A DNA stretch of 64,000 nt, taken from NCBI RefSeq assembly GCF_000146165.2, contig NC_004347.2:2976001-3040000 (forward strand), written 5' to 3'. A model generated the notes under the pieces. It did not search any database and had not been told where the DNA came from. It saw nothing but the letters and a program-made list of their open reading frames with translations. Position 1 is the first letter of the stretch; every line of letters begins with the position of its first letter. This document shows positions 26,309 through 35,324 of the stretch, in pieces. A program made the position numbers and the translations under genes. The DNA comes from Shewanella oneidensis MR-1. GTDB lineage: Bacteria; Pseudomonadota; Gammaproteobacteria; Enterobacterales; Shewanellaceae.

Positions 26309-28243
26309 ATGGGCATTTTCGAGCATTACCAAAAGCGCTACGAACAAAAACTCGATGAAGAATACACTTTGCAGGAATTTCTGGATATCTGTAAAGAAGA
26401 TCGCAGTGCTTATATGTCAGCATCCGAGCGATTACTGCTCGCCATCGGCGAAGCCGAAATTATCGATACGGCTAAAAATCCAACCCTAAGCCGTATCTTT
26501 TCGAATCGTCTTATCTCTCGCTATCCCGCATTTAAAGACTTTTTTGGTATGGAAGATGCGATTGAACAAATCGTTGCCTACCTTAAACATTCAGCTCAAG
26601 GTTTAGAAGAATCGAAGCAAATTTTGTACTTGCTCGGCCCTGTGGGTGGCGGTAAGTCATCACTGGCAGAAAAACTTAAATCATTGATGCAAAAAGTGCC
26701 CATTTATATTCTGAGTGCCAATGGGGTAAGGAGCCCTGTAAATGATCATCCCTTCTGTCTCTTCGATGTGGACGAAGATGGTCAACTATTGCGGGATGAG
26801 TTCAACATTCCCAGTCGTTATCTCAAAACCATCATGTCACCTTGGGCTGTAAAACGCCTGCATGAGTTTGGTGGTGATATTTCCAAATTCCGCGTGGTCA
26901 AAGTTTATCCCTCTATTCTCGATCAATTGGCGATTGCCAAAACCGAACCAGGGGATGAGAACAACCAAGATATTTCCTCCTTAGTGGGTAAAGTCGATAT
27001 TCGTCAACTGGAACATTACTCCCAAGATGATGCCGATGCCTATGCTTACTCCGGCGCATTATGCCGTGCAAACCAAGGTATAATGGAGTTTGTGGAAATG
27101 TTTAAGGCCCCGATTAAGGTGCTGCACCCACTGCTCACAGCCACTCAAGAGGGTAACTATAACGGCACAGAAGGTTTATCTGCCCTGCCCTATAGCGGGA
27201 TTATTTTGGCGCACTCAAACGAGTCAGAATGGTCAACCTTCAAAAACAACAAGAACAACGAAGCCTTCCTCGATAGGGTTTATATTGTCAAAGTGCCCTA
27301 TTGCTTGCGGGTGTCGGAAGAATTGCAGATTTATAAAAAACTCATACAAAATTCCGAGCTATCTCAAGCCCCTTGTGCACCGGGCACCATAGAAACCCTC
27401 GCACAATTTAGCGTACTATCTAGGATCAAAGCTCCTGAAAACTCTTCTATCTACTCAAAAATGCGGGTCTACGATGGTGAGAGCTTAAAAGATACCGATC
27501 CTAAAGCGAAATCCTATCAAGAGTACCGCGACTATGCCGGCGTCGATGAAGGGATGAACGGCCTTTCCACCCGTTTTGCCTTTAAGATCCTGTCACGGGT
27601 ATTTAACTTTGATCACTCTGAAATTGCCGCCAACCCAGTGCATTTGTTCTATGTTCTAGAGCGTCAAATTGAGCAGGAGCAATTCCCTGGCGATACCGCC
27701 GAACGTTATCTGGAGTTTTTAAAAGGCTATTTAATTCCAAAATACGTTGAGTTTATCGGTAAAGAAATCCAAACCGCTTATTTAGAGTCCTACTCTGAAT
27801 ACGGTCAAAATATCTTTGACCGCTATGTCACCTATGCGGATTTTTGGATCCAAGATCAGGAATATCGCGACCCAGAAACAGGCCAATTGTTTGACCGCGC
27901 AGCACTTAATGCCGAGCTTGAAAAAATCGAGAAACCTGCGGGGATCAGTAATCCCAAAGATTTTCGTAATGAAATCGTTAACTTTGTCCTGCGCGCCCGA
28001 GCCAGCCATGAGGGACATAACCCACTGTGGACCAGCTACGAAAAACTACGCACTGTGATCGAGAAAAAAATGTTCTCTAATACCGAGGATTTGCTTCCGG
28101 TCATTTCCTTTAACGCCAAAACCTCGAATGATGATCAGCGTAAACACGATGATTTTGTCAATCGAATGATGGAGAAAGGCTACACCAAAAAACAAGTCAG
28201 ACTCCTGTCTGAGTGGTATTTACGGGTGCGTAAATCCTCTTAA
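26309..28243 (+). CDS. yeaG: PrkA-type serine protein kinase (YeaG)
   Basis: A 644-residue protein, the same length as E. coli YeaG. It has an AAA+-like PrkA core with a Walker A motif (GPVGGGKSS, 110-118) and a C-terminal kinase-like domain. YeaG is linked to stationary-phase and nitrogen-stress survival. The ATG at 26309 follows AGGGGG and gives MGIFEHYQKRYEQ; the frame from 26279 is an over-extension. It heads the three-gene module yeaG-yeaH-spoVR. Confidence 0.92.
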   Translation: MGIFEHYQKRYEQKLDEEYTLQEFLDICKEDRSAYMSASERLLLAIGEAEIIDTAKNPTLSRIFSNRLISRYPAFKDFFGMEDAIEQIVAYLKHSAQGLEESKQILYLLGPVGGGKSSLAEKLKSLMQKVPIYILSANGVRSPVNDHPFCLFDVDEDGQLLRDEFNIPSRYLKTIMSPWAVKRLHEFGGDISKFRVVKVYPSILDQLAIAKTEPGDENNQDISSLVGKVDIRQLEHYSQDDADAYAYSGALCRANQGIMEFVEMFKAPIKVLHPLLTATQEGNYNGTEGLSALPYSGIILAHSNESEWSTFKNNKNNEAFLDRVYIVKVPYCLRVSEELQIYKKLIQNSELSQAPCAPGTIETLAQFSVLSRIKAPENSSIYSKMRVYDGESLKDTDPKAKSYQEYRDYAGVDEGMNGLSTRFAFKILSRVFNFDHSEIAANPVHLFYVLERQIEQEQFPGDTAERYLEFLKGYLIPKYVEFIGKEIQTAYLESYSEYGQNIFDRYVTYADFWIQDQEYRDPETGQLFDRAALNAELEKIEKPAGISNPKDFRNEIVNFVLRARASHEGHNPLWTSYEKLRTVIEKKMFSNTEDLLPVISFNAKTSNDDQRKHDDFVNRMMEKGYTKKQVRLLSEWYLRVRKSS

Positions 28244-28262
28244 CTTGCGCTTACTAAGAACG

Positions 28263-28285
28263 AGGCTTTGGTGTTGCCAAAGCCT
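28263..28285 (+). other. RNA hairpin between yeaG and yeaH
   Basis: AGGCTTTGG (28263-28271) pairs with CCAAAGCCT (28277-28285) across a five-base loop. No T tract follows, so it is unlikely to be a simple terminator. It may shape mRNA processing or stability within the operon. Confidence 0.5.
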
Positions 28286-28308
28286 TCGCTGGGGTTTGGG
28301 AGGTGCGT

Positions 28309-29577
28309 ATGGCGAACTTTATCGATAGACGGTTGAATGCGAAAGGAAAAAGCACAGTCAACCGCCAGCGCTTTATCAACCGATACAAGCAACAAATCAA
28401 AAAAGCTGTCAGCGATGCCGTCACGCGTCGCAGTGTAACGGATGTAGATAAAGGCGAAAAAATCAGTATCCCCACACGGGATATCAGTGAACCTATGTTC
28501 CATCAAGGCAAAGGAGGCGTGAGAGACAGAGTTCACCCTGGAAATGATCAGTTCACCCGCGGCGATAAAATCGATAGGCCTCAGGGAGGCTCTGGCGGCG
28601 GTGCGGGTAAAGGTGATGCCTCCGATTCGGGTGAAGGTAATGATGACTTTGTGTTTGAAATATCCAAAGATGAATACCTTGAATTGTTATTTGAGGATTT
28701 AGAGCTCCCTAATCTGCAAAAAAATCGCCTCAACAAGCTCGTTGAGTATCAAATCTACCGCGCTGGATTCACCAATGATGGTGTTCCCGCCAATATCAAC
28801 ATTGTGCGCTCCTTACGTTCATCATTGGCGCGCCGCATTGCCATGTCAGCGAGTAAAAAGAAATTACTCAAAGAGTCAGAGCAAGAACTGGCCGAACTTG
28901 AAAATATTCCAGGGACAAAAGCTGAGCTTATCTTGGATCTAAAAGCGCAAATTGAAGAGTTAAAGCGGAAAATCGCCAAGGTACCGTTTATCGATACCTT
29001 TGACTTACGCTTCAATAACTTTTCAAGGCGTGAAGTGCCTTCAAGCCAAGCGGTAATGTTCTGCTTAATGGACGTGTCAGGTTCTATGGATCAAGCCACA
29101 AAAGATATGGCAAAACGTTTTTATATCCTGTTGTATTTGTTCCTCACCCGCACCTACAAAAACCTTGAAGTGGTGTATATCCGTCACCATACCCAAGCGA
29201 AGGAAGTGGATGAACATGAGTTCTTTTACTCCCAAGAAACGGGCGGCACTATCGTTTCGAGCGCATTGAAATTAATGCACGAAATTCAGCAGGCGCGCTA
29301 CCCTGCCGATGAGTGGAATATCTATGCGGCACAAGCCTCTGACGGCGATAACTGGGCCGATGATTCTCCCACCTGTAAGCAATTATTAGAGCAAAAAATC
29401 CTGCCGTTAGTGCGTTACTTTAGCTATATCGAAATCACCAACCGCGCCCATCAAACCCTGTGGCGTGAATACGAATCCCTACAACAACACTACGACAACA
29501 TAGCAGTGCAACACATTCGTCAAGCCGAAGATATCTACCCTGTGTTTAGAGAATTATTCAAAAAACAGGCAGTTTAA
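28309..29577 (+). CDS. yeaH: DUF444 protein YeaH
   Basis: A 422-residue cytoplasmic protein of the DUF444 family, with a von Willebrand A-like core and MIDAS pattern ([13 protein letters not shown]-x-S-x-S). A glycine-rich stretch ([18 protein letters not shown]) is at about 88-105. YeaH works with the YeaG kinase. The start ATG follows GGGAGG at five bases; an in-frame GTG at 28303 overlaps that ribosome site. Confidence 0.92.
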   Translation: MANFIDRRLNAKGKSTVNRQRFINRYKQQIKKAVSDAVTRRSVTDVDKGEKISIPTRDISEPMFHQGKGGVRDRVHPGNDQFTRGDKIDRPQGGSGGGAGKGDASDSGEGNDDFVFEISKDEYLELLFEDLELPNLQKNRLNKLVEYQIYRAGFTNDGVPANINIVRSLRSSLARRIAMSASKKKLLKESEQELAELENIPGTKAELILDLKAQIEELKRKIAKVPFIDTFDLRFNNFSRREVPSSQAVMFCLMDVSGSMDQATKDMAKRFYILLYLFLTRTYKNLEVVYIRHHTQAKEVDEHEFFYSQETGGTIVSSALKLMHEIQQARYPADEWNIYAAQASDGDNWADDSPTCKQLLEQKILPLVRYFSYIEITNRAHQTLWREYESLQQHYDNIAVQHIRQAEDIYPVFRELFKKQAV

Positions 29578-29586
29578 GGGGGCTCT

Positions 29587-31113
29587 ATGGGGATGAAAGA
29601 ATCAAAAACACGCATAGCCTTAAGCGACGGTCCCGACTGGAGCTTTGAGCTGTTACAAAGTTATCTGAAAGAAATTGAACGGGTGGCGGCAATTTACAAA
29701 CTGAACGCCTACCCCAATCAAATCGAAATTATCACCGCAGAACAGATGATGGATGCCTATGCCGGTATTGGGATGCCCATCGGTTACACCCATTGGTCCT
29801 TTGGCAAACGCTTTATTGAAACCGAGCAAGGCTACAAGCGCGGGCAAATGGGACTCGCTTACGAAATTGTGATCAACTCCAATCCCTGTATCGCGTATTT
29901 AATGGAAGAAAATACCATTACCATGCAAGCACTGGTGATGGCTCACGCCTGTTTTGGCCATAATAGCTTCTTTAAAAATAATTACTTATTTAAAACATGG
30001 ACGGATGCGAGCTCGATTATCGACTACCTCGTTTTCGCCAAAAACTATATCAGTGATTGCGAGCAAAAATACGGTATTGAGCAAGTTGAAAGCGTGATTG
30101 ACTCCTGCCATGCCTTAATGAACTATGGCGTTGACAGGTATAAACGACCTGCAGAAATCTCGTTTAGGGAAGAACAGGCAAGGCAAAAAGATCGCGAAGC
30201 CTATCTGCAGAGTCAAGTAAACGACCTGTGGCGAACGATTCCTACCCATCAACAACAGCAACCCTCAACGACTAAACGGCGCTTTCCTGCTGAGCCGCAG
30301 GAAAACATTCTGTACTTTATCGAAAAAAATGCCCCACTACTCGAGCCCTGGCAACGGGAAATTATTCGAATAGTACGTAAAATGGCGCAGTATTTTTATC
30401 CGCAAAAACAAACACAAGTGATGAATGAAGGCTGGGCTACCTTCTGGCATTACACTATTTTGAATCATTTATACGATGATGGCGTAGTCAGCGACCGCTT
30501 TATGATGGAGTTTTTGCAAAGTCATACGGGCGTCGTGGCGCAGCCTGAATATAACAGCCGATACTACAGTGGTATCAATCCCTATGCCCTCGGATTTGCG
30601 ATGTTCACAGATATTAGACGTATTTGTGAAGCGCCTACCGATGAAGACCGAATTTGGTTTCCTGATATTGCAGGCAGTAACTGGTTAGACACCTTACACT
30701 TTGCGATGCAAAATTTTAAGGATGAGAGTTTTATTAGCCAATATCTGTCGCCGAGGGTGATCCGTCAATTTAAGCTGTTTGGCATCCATGATGATGAAAA
30801 GCGGAACTATTTATCCGTGTCTGCAATTCACGATGAACAGGGCTATCAAGATATTCGTAATCTATTATCGCAGCAGTACAACTTGTCTAATATTGAACCC
30901 AATATCCAAGTGCATAATGTAGAGATAAACGGTGACCGATCCTTAACCCTAAGGTACGTCCCCAACAAAGATATCCCTCTTGCTGGCAGCTACAATGAAG
31001 TGCTCAAGCATCTGCACCGTCTCTGGGGTTTTAGCGTCAGCCTAGAGCAAGTCAATGCAGATAACAGTGTCACGTTGTTAAGTAAATGCCCTGAGCAGCC
31101 TAAAGCTGACTGA
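29587..31113 (+). CDS. ycgB: SpoVR family protein (YcgB)
   Basis: A 508-residue protein close in length to E. coli YcgB. The family regions include GMPIGYTHWSFGKRF (about 61-75), MAHACFGHNSFFKNNYLF and MNEGWATFWHY, with histidines and glutamates suggesting a metal or nucleotide site. The role of the family is not defined, but it co-occurs with YeaG and YeaH. It begins nine bases after yeaH, with AAGGGGG upstream. E. coli keeps ycgB elsewhere. Confidence 0.92.
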   Translation: MGMKESKTRIALSDGPDWSFELLQSYLKEIERVAAIYKLNAYPNQIEIITAEQMMDAYAGIGMPIGYTHWSFGKRFIETEQGYKRGQMGLAYEIVINSNPCIAYLMEENTITMQALVMAHACFGHNSFFKNNYLFKTWTDASSIIDYLVFAKNYISDCEQKYGIEQVESVIDSCHALMNYGVDRYKRPAEISFREEQARQKDREAYLQSQVNDLWRTIPTHQQQQPSTTKRRFPAEPQENILYFIEKNAPLLEPWQREIIRIVRKMAQYFYPQKQTQVMNEGWATFWHYTILNHLYDDGVVSDRFMMEFLQSHTGVVAQPEYNSRYYSGINPYALGFAMFTDIRRICEAPTDEDRIWFPDIAGSNWLDTLHFAMQNFKDESFISQYLSPRVIRQFKLFGIHDDEKRNYLSVSAIHDEQGYQDIRNLLSQQYNLSNIEPNIQVHNVEINGDRSLTLRYVPNKDIPLAGSYNEVLKHLHRLWGFSVSLEQVNADNSVTLLSKCPEQPKAD

Positions 31114-31120
31114 TAATAAA

Positions 31121-31352
31121 TAACCTGAGCTAGGGATAAGCAGAGCCGCTGAATAGGCATCTTTTCGGGCCTCTCTGCGTTGCTCTGTCTAACCATAGCT
31201 CGCTATGGCATACGACAGAGCGCCTTGATATGCGCAAAAATCTGCGCATTCAGCCAGATAATAGATTTTTCTTTTCAAAATAATTATTTATAGCATTGAT
31301 TTAGTTTATTAAATTTAGGTTTTTCGACACTCGTTACCCCGAGTTCAGGTTA
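31121..31352. repeat. imperfect inverted-repeat element (about 230 bp)
   Basis: Ends read TAACCTGAGCTAGGG on the left and, reversed, TAACCTGAACTCGGG on the right (12-13 of 16 matching). The centre folds on CTCTGTC...GACAGAG and CCATAGCTCGCTATGG. No gene of note lies inside. The left end resembles that of the sequence starting at 34709. It fills the gap between the spoVR gene and the terminator at 31374-31400. Confidence 0.55.
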
Positions 31353-31373
31353 AATAACAAGATAAGCTACAAA

Positions 31374-31402
31374 AAAGCCGTTTCATCAAGAAACGGCTTT
31401 AA
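31374..31402. terminator. terminator between ycgB and fadR
   Basis: AAAGCCGTTT (31374-31383) pairs with AAACGGCTTT (31391-31400). The T run is best on the minus strand, serving fadR. Confidence 0.8.
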
Positions 31403-31459
31403 TATTTTATTCGCCTGATTCCAAAATTCTCTCAGATAACGAATGCTAAAAGTTAACCA

Positions 31460-32182
31460 CTAATGGGAGTCCTGCTGTGCAATTGAAGACGGCATATCGT
31501 CGCGCAATTGCAGCCACATTTTGCCACTATTGATACCGTAGGTACGCATCAATGCGGGCACATCGAGATAGTTTTTCGCTTTTGCTAGCAATTCTAACTC
31601 TTTATAAAAGTTGAGTGCTAACTGACGCGCCTCTGAGCTACTAAAATAGTAACGGCCGACTCGACTGTATAGTCCTTTAAAACCATTCAATATCAATACA
31701 TATAGTGGATTACCCGATGAGAAAGCTAAGGTGTGGTGTAACAGATAATCATACTCAGCAAAAGATTCAGCGGTATCCTCTAATTGGTGGATTTGCGCTA
31801 ATACTTCCATCGCGGTGTCAGGGTTGTTACGCAGTGCGCCACGGAAATAAATCGCACTGACATTAGTACGGGCGGAGAGTAATTGATCCACCAGTACAGG
31901 GAATCCCTCCGGATTGAGATCGGCGATTGTCTCAAGAATATTGAGGCCAGACGTCTCCCAAAAATTATTCACCCGAGTTGGCTTGCCATGTTGAATTTTC
32001 AACCACCCATCACGGGCTAAGCGCTGTAATACCTCACGCAAGGTAGTCCGAGTCACGCCAATCAATTCAGAAAGCTCACGTTCAGCCGGTAAAATGGACC
32101 CTGGAGGAAACTTATTTTCCCAAATCGATCTTACAATATACTTCTCTGCAAAACTTGCAGGTCCTTTGGCATTGATAATCAT
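31460..32182 (-). CDS. fadR: fatty-acid metabolism regulator FadR
   Basis: A 240-residue GntR-type regulator that represses fatty-acid breakdown and activates unsaturated fatty-acid synthesis, released by acyl-CoA. The N-terminal winged helix includes [20 protein letters not shown] (about 39-58), close to E. coli FadR. The C-terminal helical acyl-CoA domain follows. It is divergent from nhaB as in E. coli. A candidate autoregulatory site lies at 32222-32234. The start is close to the family start ([17 protein letters not shown]). Confidence 0.92.
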   Translation of the reverse strand: MIINAKGPASFAEKYIVRSIWENKFPPGSILPAERELSELIGVTRTTLREVLQRLARDGWLKIQHGKPTRVNNFWETSGLNILETIADLNPEGFPVLVDQLLSARTNVSAIYFRGALRNNPDTAMEVLAQIHQLEDTAESFAEYDYLLHHTLAFSSGNPLYVLILNGFKGLYSRVGRYYFSSSEARQLALNFYKELELLAKAKNYLDVPALMRTYGINSGKMWLQLRDDMPSSIAQQDSH

Positions 32183-32221
32183 CAGCCCACTTATCCAGTT
32201 GTTGTGCTTTAATAATGGTCA

Positions 32222-32234
32222 CTGATCATACCAG
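32222..32234. promoter_or_regulatory. candidate FadR operator in the fadR/nhaB intergenic region
   Basis: CTGATCATACCAG matches the FadR core CTGGTC-N-GACCAG at all but two of the defined positions. It lies 40 bases upstream of the fadR start. The remaining DNA of this 302-base intergenic region shows no other feature I can support. Confidence 0.4.
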
Positions 32235-32484
32235 AGCGGTAAAAAATGGAAACCATTGACTGAAATTCACCGTACCATCAGCGTACAATTGTCACAAAAA
32301 TGTTCAATAAACCGACAAAAATCAATAGCAACTGTACCAATTTTGCCGATTAGCTCCGCTTTTTGAAATCTGGGTTTCAGTAACTCGTTACATTAGCATT
32401 ATCTTTAGGCTAGACTGAATCCTAAGGCACGTGTGACTAACAATAACCCGTGAAATTTTAAACAAAATTAGAAGAGAGGATGCC

Positions 32485-34086
32485 ATGCCGATGACAATGA
32501 GTCAGGCGTTTATTGGAAACTTCTTAGGGAACTCTCCTAAGTGGTACAAAATCGCAATACTGTCGTTTTTAATAATCAATCCAATACTCTTTTTCTATGT
32601 CAGCCCCTTTGTGGCTGGTTGGGTATTAGTGCTTGAGTTTATTTTTACTTTGGCAATGGCATTAAAATGTTATCCATTGCAACCCGGCGGATTGTTAGCC
32701 ATTGAAGCGGTTGCGATTGGTATGACTTCAGCCAGTCAGGTGCTACATGAAATTGAAGCCAACCTTGAAGTGTTATTATTGTTAGTATTTATGGTTGCTG
32801 GCATTTACTTCATGAAGCAACTGCTGCTATTCGCGTTCACTAAGATGATCACCAAAGTCCGTTCAAAAATCTTAGTGTCATTGTTATTTTGCTTAGCTTC
32901 TGCATTCTTATCCGCTTTTTTAGATGCCCTAACTGTTATCGCAGTGATTATTACTGTAGCCGTTGGTTTTTACTCTATTTATCACAAAGTGGCATCGGGT
33001 AAAGATTTCTCTGCGGATCATGACCATACCTCAGAGAATAAAAACGAGGAAGGTGAAGACCAACTCAATGAAGCAGAACTTGAATCCTTCCGTGGCTTCT
33101 TACGTAACTTATTAATGCACGCCGGTGTTGGTACTGCTTTAGGTGGCGTGTGTACAATGGTGGGTGAACCACAAAACTTAATTATTGCGGCACAAGCTAA
33201 CTGGCAGTTTGGTGAGTTTGCGATTCGTATGTCACCAGTCACGGTACCAGTCTTTATTGCGGGCATCTTAACCTGCTACATAGTGGAGAAATTCCGTATC
33301 TTTGGATATGGTGCTCAACTTCCTGATGCTGTTCATAAAATTCTGTGCGATTACGATGCGCATGAAGATGCTCGTCGAACCAATAAAGATAAAATGAAGC
33401 TTATTGTTCAAGCCTTCATTGGAGTTTGGTTAATTGCTGGTCTTGCTCTGCACTTGGCTTCTGTTGGCTTGATTGGTCTGTCAGTCATCATTTTAGCCAC
33501 TGCATTTAACGGCATAACCGATGAACATGCGCTGGGTAAAGCCTTCGAAGAAGCCCTGCCCTTTACCGCACTGTTAGCCGTTTTCTTTTCCGTTGTTGCT
33601 GTGATTATCGACCAACAATTGTTTGCTCCGGTGATCCAATGGGCACTAAACCATGAAGGTAATACCCAATTAGTGATTTTCTATATTGCTAACGGTTTAC
33701 TCTCCATGGTCAGTGATAACGTGTTTGTAGGGACTGTCTACATTAACGAAGTGAAAGCGGCCTTGCTCAATGGTCAAATCACTCGCGATCAATTCGACCT
33801 ACTGGCCGTGGCAATTAACACAGGTACTAATTTACCTTCTGTTGCAACCCCCAATGGTCAAGCCGCCTTCCTATTCTTATTGACATCAGCACTTGCACCA
33901 CTGATCCGTTTGTCCTATGGCAGAATGGTATGGATGGCATTGCCCTACACTATCGTCCTGTCGATTGTGGGTGTCATGGCGATTCAAATCGGATTCTTAG
34001 AACAAATGACCCAGTATTTCTATGACTCCCACGCAATTTTACACCACAGTGTTAAAGAAGCCTTAGCGCCAGCGACAGGCCACTAA
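32485..34086 (+). CDS. nhaB: Na+/H+ antiporter NhaB
   Basis: A 533-residue inner-membrane antiporter with about a dozen helices, slightly longer than E. coli NhaB. It expels sodium in exchange for protons. The N terminus is [16 protein letters not shown], as in the family. The antiporter-like region with [17 protein letters not shown] and [16 protein letters not shown] matches NhaB. A soluble loop with acidic residues ([16 protein letters not shown]) is at about 185-200. The start follows AGAGAGG. Tandem hairpins follow the stop. Confidence 0.92.
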   Translation: MPMTMSQAFIGNFLGNSPKWYKIAILSFLIINPILFFYVSPFVAGWVLVLEFIFTLAMALKCYPLQPGGLLAIEAVAIGMTSASQVLHEIEANLEVLLLLVFMVAGIYFMKQLLLFAFTKMITKVRSKILVSLLFCLASAFLSAFLDALTVIAVIITVAVGFYSIYHKVASGKDFSADHDHTSENKNEEGEDQLNEAELESFRGFLRNLLMHAGVGTALGGVCTMVGEPQNLIIAAQANWQFGEFAIRMSPVTVPVFIAGILTCYIVEKFRIFGYGAQLPDAVHKILCDYDAHEDARRTNKDKMKLIVQAFIGVWLIAGLALHLASVGLIGLSVIILATAFNGITDEHALGKAFEEALPFTALLAVFFSVVAVIIDQQLFAPVIQWALNHEGNTQLVIFYIANGLLSMVSDNVFVGTVYINEVKAALLNGQITRDQFDLLAVAINTGTNLPSVATPNGQAAFLFLLTSALAPLIRLSYGRMVWMALPYTIVLSIVGVMAIQIGFLEQMTQYFYDSHAILHHSVKEALAPATGH

Positions 34087-34106
34087 AACATAAATATCAG
34101 AGTTGA

Positions 34107-34165
34107 CTGAACTTTATGAGTTCAGTACAGTCAAAAAAACGCCCTATCTGCAAGGGCGTTTTTTG
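34107..34165 (+). terminator. tandem hairpins and terminator after nhaB
   Basis: A first hairpin pairs CTGAACT with AGTTCAG (34107-34125). A second pairs ACGCCCT with AGGGCGT (about 34139-34159) and is followed by six T. The second is a clear terminator lying just before dsbB. Confidence 0.75.
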
Positions 34166-34183
34166 TTGATATGGAGTTCACTT

Positions 34184-34711
34184 TTGACAGCATTCACTCG
34201 CTTTGCCCATTCCCGTGTATCTTGGTTTTTTTTGACAGGCTCTGCGATTGCCCTTGAAGCAGCCGCATTGTATTTCCAATATGTGATGAAGCTAGATCCC
34301 TGCGTTATGTGTATCTACCAAAGACTCGCCGTCTTCGGTATTTTAGCGGCAGGACTTGTCGGTATGACGGCACCTAAATACCGTATTATTCGCATCTTAG
34401 GTGTACTTGGCTGGGCGATAAGTGCCACTTGGGGACTTAAATTGGCGTTAGCCTTAGTGGATATGCAAAACAATCCTTCGCCATTTTCAACTTGCTCGTT
34501 TTTACCTGAGTTTCCAGCATGGATGCCGCTACATGAATGGTTCCCTGCCATCATGTTACCAACAGGTATGTGTACCGATGTACCATGGCAGTTTATAGGA
34601 GTAACGATGGCTGAATGGATGGTCGTTGCCTTTAGTGGTTACCTCGTGGTGTTATTACTCTTTATTGTGCCAATCCTGAGTGGTTCAAATAAACCATCAC
34701 TTTATAAATAA
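34184..34711 (+). CDS. dsbB: disulfide bond formation protein DsbB
   Basis: A 175-residue inner-membrane protein with four helices that re-oxidises DsbA with quinone. The first periplasmic cysteine pair is in [15 protein letters not shown] second pair lies in the later loop (STCSFLPEF and [10 protein letters not shown]). I set the start at the TTG at 34184: GGAG lies eight bases upstream, the length equals the E. coli protein, and the longer frame from 34103 would run through the nhaB terminator. DsbA is encoded at 8466-9089. Confidence 0.9.
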
Positions 34712-35010
34712 CCAAGCTTAGGGATAGTAAATGCTTATTTTGCAACACGCTGCGGCGCTATGACATTGTATTTAGTTGCAATAAACACGCTGTTGACGCC
34801 TAACGTCGCCTTGGTATCAATGTAAAATGCAAGAGTGAGATTAAGGATGTGAATTTTTTGCTGTGTAATACCCATAGTATTAAATATCTGCTCATTCAGC
34901 GGGGGCAACGCATTTGAGGCGAAGGCTTGAAGGCATAGTGGTGCACTATAGAAAGCTTTAAACCCAGTATAAAGTGCACTGCTGTGAAGATAAATATCAG
35001 CCACCCTTCG
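34709..35010. repeat. candidate dispersed repeat downstream of dsbB
   Basis: The sequence starting TAACCAAGCTTAGGGATA overlaps the dsbB stop codon and resembles the left end of the element at 31121-31352 (TAACCTGAGCTAGGGATA). Internal inverted pairs include GTGCACT and AGTGCAC around 34940-34980. A small minus-strand open frame (34735-35004) looks like a by-product of this repeat. The right boundary is uncertain. I see nothing else identifiable in 35010-35324. Confidence 0.4.
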
Positions 35011-35324
35011 GGAACCTCAAGACATCCTACACCTGTGTTGTATTAACGTAAAAGGGAGTAACCATTTCTGCGTAACGAGCCTTGGATTGAAATGCCAGTG
35101 AGGCTATGAACTGATTGGATGGGTATAAGTGTTTATTCATCGGTTAATTCGAGTTGAAGCTAAATACTCTCCAATAAGAAGACCTAACATCTGCCTAATT
35201 TTTTATTCTCTCTGTCGATATTTTTTTGCGAGTGCTATGACTTAACTTTGATTTAAGCCAATGGCAAATAGGCAAAAAAACGTTAGACTGGCTCAATTAT
35301 CGCGGCACTTGGAACCTGAATAAC

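Noticed and set aside
34103..34183. Longer dsbB reading frame
   Set aside because: It passes through the nhaB terminator hairpins; the TTG start at 34184 fits length and ribosome site.
34735..35004. 89-residue minus-strand open frame
   Set aside because: It lies within repeat-like sequence with inverted pairs and has no recognisable protein features.
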